A stretch of 8,064 nucleotides of DNA from the NCBI GenBank assembly GCA_964435165.1, contig CAYSXY010000073.1:1-8064 (forward strand), written 5' to 3'. This DNA is from CAYSXY01 sp964435165 (GTDB lineage: Bacteria; Pseudomonadota; Alphaproteobacteria; Rickettsiales; RI-342). The notes below the pieces were generated by a model. The model made no database searches. It saw nothing but the letters and a program-made list of their open reading frames with translations, and was not told the DNA's origin. The stretch's first letter is position 1, and every line of letters starts with the position of its first letter. This document shows, piece after piece, positions 5,881 to 8,064 of the stretch. The position numbers were made by a program, and so were the translations under genes.

Positions 5881-7671
5881 ATGCCCACTTATCAAGCACC
5901 GCTTCGTGATATCCGTTTTGTGCTGGAAGAATATTTGCCGCTTGACTGTTTTGCTGGCGTGCCTGGCATCACCGATGTGGGCATGGATTTAGCCCTTCCA
6001 GTGCTGGAAGAAGCGGCCAAGCTCTGTGAGCAGGCGCTCTTCCCGCTCAATCAGAGTGGCGATAGCGAAGGCTGCACCTTCAATAAGGGCGAAGTGACCT
6101 GTCCAACAGGCTTCGCCGATGCTTACAAATCCTATCGCGAGGGAGGCTGGTCGGCACTCACCTGCGACCCTGATTATGGCGGGCAGGGGCTCCCGGAATG
6201 GTTGAATATGCCGGTGATTGAAATGATTTGCTCGGCCAATCTCTCATTTGGCATCACACCGGGCCTCAGCCATGGTTTTTACAATGCCCTGGCCCTGCAT
6301 GGCTCAGATGAACTGAAACAGACCTATCTGCCCCACATCGTCTCCGGCCTGTGGTCAGGCGTGATGTGCCTGACCGAGCCGCAATGTGGCACGGACCTCG
6401 GGCTCATTCGGACTAAAGCTGAGCCGAAGGATGACGGCAGCTATGCCATCTCCGGCACCAAGATTTTTATCTCCTCCGGCGAACATGATATGACGGAGAA
6501 CATCCTGCATTTGGTGTTGGCGAAGTTGCCGGACGCACCAAGCGGCGTGAAAGGCATTAGCCTCTTTCTGGTGCCGAAATTCCTCTTGAAAGAAGACGGC
6601 GCCCTCGGCGAGCGCAACAGCGTTACCTGCGGTTCCATTGAACATAAAATGGGCATCAAGGCATCACCCACTTGTGTGATGAATTACGAGAATGCTATCG
6701 GCTGGCTTGTCGGTGAGCCTCATAAGGGCCTGCGCGCCATGTTCACCATGATGAATGCAGCGCGGCTCTATGTCGGCGTGCAAGGGCTGGGACTGGCCGA
6801 AACCGCCTACCAGAACGCACGTGATTATGCCATGGAGCGCTTGCAGGGGCGGGGACTCAAAGGCCCGGAACATCCAGACAAAGCGGCAGACCCCATCATC
6901 GTTCACCCGGATGTGCGGCGCATGTTGCTGTTGCAGAAAAGTTTCGTCGAGGCCGGGCGTGCCATCGCCGTTGAAACGGCACTGAAGCTTGATATCGCTC
7001 ACAAACATCCGGATGCGCCGGTGCGCGCTGAGGCAGATGCCTGGGTGCAACTGATGACACCCATCATCAAGGCGTATTTCACCGATATGGGCTATGAGAT
7101 GACGACGCTCGCCCAGCAGATTTACGGCGGACACGGCTATATTCATGAATATGGCATGGAGCAATATGTACGCGATGCGCGCATTGCCCAGATTTATGAA
7201 GGGGCGAATGGTATTCAGGCGCTTGATCTGATTGGTCGTAAGCTACCAACCAAATATGGCATCTATCTCCGTAGCTTTTTCCATCCGCTGGACGAGTTCA
7301 TTGCACATCACCAGGATAACCCAGCGATGAAAGAATTTATCAAGCCGCTGCGCAAACATATGGGCTATTTGCAGCAGGCCAGTCTGTGGCTGGCACAGCA
7401 AGGGCTTGGCAATCCCAATGCCGCGGCGAGTGGCGCCAGCGAATATCTGCGTATGTTCGGCATTGTCGCTCAGGGTTTTGCCTGGGCGCGCATGGCGGCA
7501 ACTGCTCTGGATAAGCTGGAGCATGGCACGGACGATAAGGAATTTTACGAATCCAAGTTGGAGGTAGCACGGTTTACCATGCAGAAAGTGTTGCCGCAGA
7601 CGGTTTCCTTACTGATGAGTATCACGGCCGGCGACAAGCCGGTCATGACCTTGAAGGCAGAAGGGTTTTAG
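5881..7671 (+). CDS. acyl-CoA dehydrogenase, long (AcdA/DmdC-like) type
   Basis: This FAD enzyme is predicted to oxidise acyl-CoA to trans-2-enoyl-CoA, the first step of beta-oxidation, passing electrons to electron-transfer flavoprotein. From the chosen ATG it has 596 aa, typical of the long proteobacterial subfamily and larger than the usual 380-aa enzyme. Domains in order: a short N-terminal extension (APLRDIRFVLEEYL), the N-terminal helical domain (about 38-155), the middle beta domain with the flavin motif MCLTEPQCGTDLGL (about 162-175), the C-terminal helical domain with YGGHGYIHEYGMEQYVRDARIAQIYEGANG, where Glu440 is the predicted catalytic base, and an extra C-terminal helical domain (about 465-590). 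The reading frame is open back to a TTG at 5839, and ATG 5869 is possible, but the family normally begins M-x-x-Y-x-A-P-L-R-D, so 5881 is preferred; the ribosome site (GGATGA) is weak. The subfamily also includes 3-methylmercaptopropionyl-CoA dehydrogenases, so the substrate is open. It should supply the substrate of the FadN-like enzyme at the left end. Confidence 0.94.
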   Translation: MPTYQAPLRDIRFVLEEYLPLDCFAGVPGITDVGMDLALPVLEEAAKLCEQALFPLNQSGDSEGCTFNKGEVTCPTGFADAYKSYREGGWSALTCDPDYGGQGLPEWLNMPVIEMICSANLSFGITPGLSHGFYNALALHGSDELKQTYLPHIVSGLWSGVMCLTEPQCGTDLGLIRTKAEPKDDGSYAISGTKIFISSGEHDMTENILHLVLAKLPDAPSGVKGISLFLVPKFLLKEDGALGERNSVTCGSIEHKMGIKASPTCVMNYENAIGWLVGEPHKGLRAMFTMMNAARLYVGVQGLGLAETAYQNARDYAMERLQGRGLKGPEHPDKAADPIIVHPDVRRMLLLQKSFVEAGRAIAVETALKLDIAHKHPDAPVRAEADAWVQLMTPIIKAYFTDMGYEMTTLAQQIYGGHGYIHEYGMEQYVRDARIAQIYEGANGIQALDLIGRKLPTKYGIYLRSFFHPLDEFIAHHQDNPAMKEFIKPLRKHMGYLQQASLWLAQQGLGNPNAAASGASEYLRMFGIVAQGFAWARMAATALDKLEHGTDDKEFYESKLEVARFTMQKVLPQTVSLLMSITAGDKPVMTLKAEGF

Positions 7672-7688
7672 AAAAAGTAGGTGCCTAC
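7671..7688 (-). terminator. possible short intrinsic terminator of the - strand gene
   Basis: Read on the - strand, GTAGG-CA-CCTAC (7688-7677) forms a small hairpin directly followed by TTTTTC. The stop codon of the - strand gene (7687-7685) lies inside it. The stem is only four or five pairs, so it would be a weak terminator. On the + strand the stem has an A tract before it and no T tract after it, so it would not serve the acyl-CoA dehydrogenase gene. Confidence 0.35.
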
Positions 7689-8023
7689 ATACCAAGATGG
7701 CGCTGGGCGCGTATCTCGCTGATACGTTGAAGCATTTGCAATATTTCATCCGGGCCTTCTGTACCATCAAAAGCGATGGAGATAGGGGGTAGGCCATTCT
7801 CATCAAGTAGGCTTCTGGCTGTTTGAACATGCTGTCCATCCACGATAATAATCACAACCCCATGCTCAGAGAAGTAATCTGTCTGAAAATGGTCGCCTTG
7901 AATAAGGCCCCGTTCTTCGAGGCTTCTCTTAATCTGGCGACTAAACTCGCTTATATCTCCTTGGGTTTCAGCATCAATGCCAAACAGTCGGGGATTGCTT
8001 AGTTTTCCAGTGGTCGATGGCAT
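7685..8023 (-). CDS. hypothetical protein, 112 aa
   Basis: I do not recognise this small protein. It is soluble and acidic to neutral, with no signal peptide or membrane span. It shows a likely helix (DISEFSRQIKRSLEERGL), a hydrophobic strand (HGVVIIIVDG), another helix (HVQTARSLLDENG), a strand (PPISIAFDG) and a final helix (DEILQMLQRISEIRAQ). This alternating pattern suggests a compact alpha/beta domain. I chose ATG 8023; a TTG at 8038 would add five residues (117 aa), but neither has a clear ribosome binding site. A TATGTT box on the - strand (8052-8047) would place transcription start just upstream of 8038, favouring the ATG. The gene runs toward the acyl-CoA dehydrogenase gene, with 13 bases between the stops, so they are not co-transcribed. 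The frame is closed by a stop just upstream, so the gene is complete. Confidence 0.72.
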   Translation of the reverse strand: MPSTTGKLSNPRLFGIDAETQGDISEFSRQIKRSLEERGLIQGDHFQTDYFSEHGVVIIIVDGQHVQTARSLLDENGLPPISIAFDGTEGPDEILQMLQRISEIRAQRHLGM

Positions 8024-8064
8024 TAACTTAATCGTCAACAGAGCCTAACATAACAAGTAAATTT

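Overview
The window looks like a bacterial chromosome segment of moderate GC content. The style of the fatty-acid oxidation proteins suggests a proteobacterium, most likely an alphaproteobacterium. This placement is an inference from protein style only; there is no rRNA or other marker gene to confirm it. Six protein-coding genes fill nearly all of the 8 kb: five on the + strand and one on the - strand at the right end. I see no tRNA, rRNA, CRISPR array, transposase or attachment site.

Layout: (1) 1-203 is a non-coding leader with a weak candidate promoter, a perfect 12-bp palindrome and a good ribosome binding site. (2) 204-2591 encodes a two-domain beta-oxidation enzyme of the FadN type, with 3-hydroxyacyl-CoA dehydrogenase first and enoyl-CoA hydratase second; the catalytic residues of both domains are present. 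(3) 2592-2701 is a spacer holding a candidate promoter whose -10 box sits in the centre of an 8+8 bp inverted repeat. (4) 2702-3865 encodes a PLP-dependent group II decarboxylase of the histidine decarboxylase type. It overlaps by an ATGA junction with (5) 3862-4227, a small tandem ACT-domain protein. (6) 4228-4309 holds a good sigma70-like promoter with a perfect TATAAT. (7) 4310-5815 is a more AT-rich 501-codon gene with no family I can name, but with a textbook nucleotidyltransferase signature, GSR-x2-GT-x6-DLD. (8) 5881-7671 encodes an acyl-CoA dehydrogenase of the long (about 600 aa) type. (9) 7685-8023 on the - strand is a small unknown gene converging on the acyl-CoA dehydrogenase gene, with a possible short hairpin-plus-T terminator between them.

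How the genes fit together: the acyl-CoA dehydrogenase (acyl-CoA to trans-2-enoyl-CoA) and the FadN-like enzyme (enoyl-CoA to 3-ketoacyl-CoA) perform the first three steps of beta-oxidation. The thiolase for the last step is not in the window. Between these two genes sit two unrelated units, each with its own candidate promoter: the decarboxylase/ACT pair, where the ACT protein may sense an amino acid and modulate the decarboxylase, and the lone nucleotidyltransferase-like gene, whose base composition differs from its neighbours and which may be a later insertion. The two most interesting items are the orphan nucleotidyltransferase-like gene and the translationally coupled decarboxylase-ACT pair with a dyad around its promoter.
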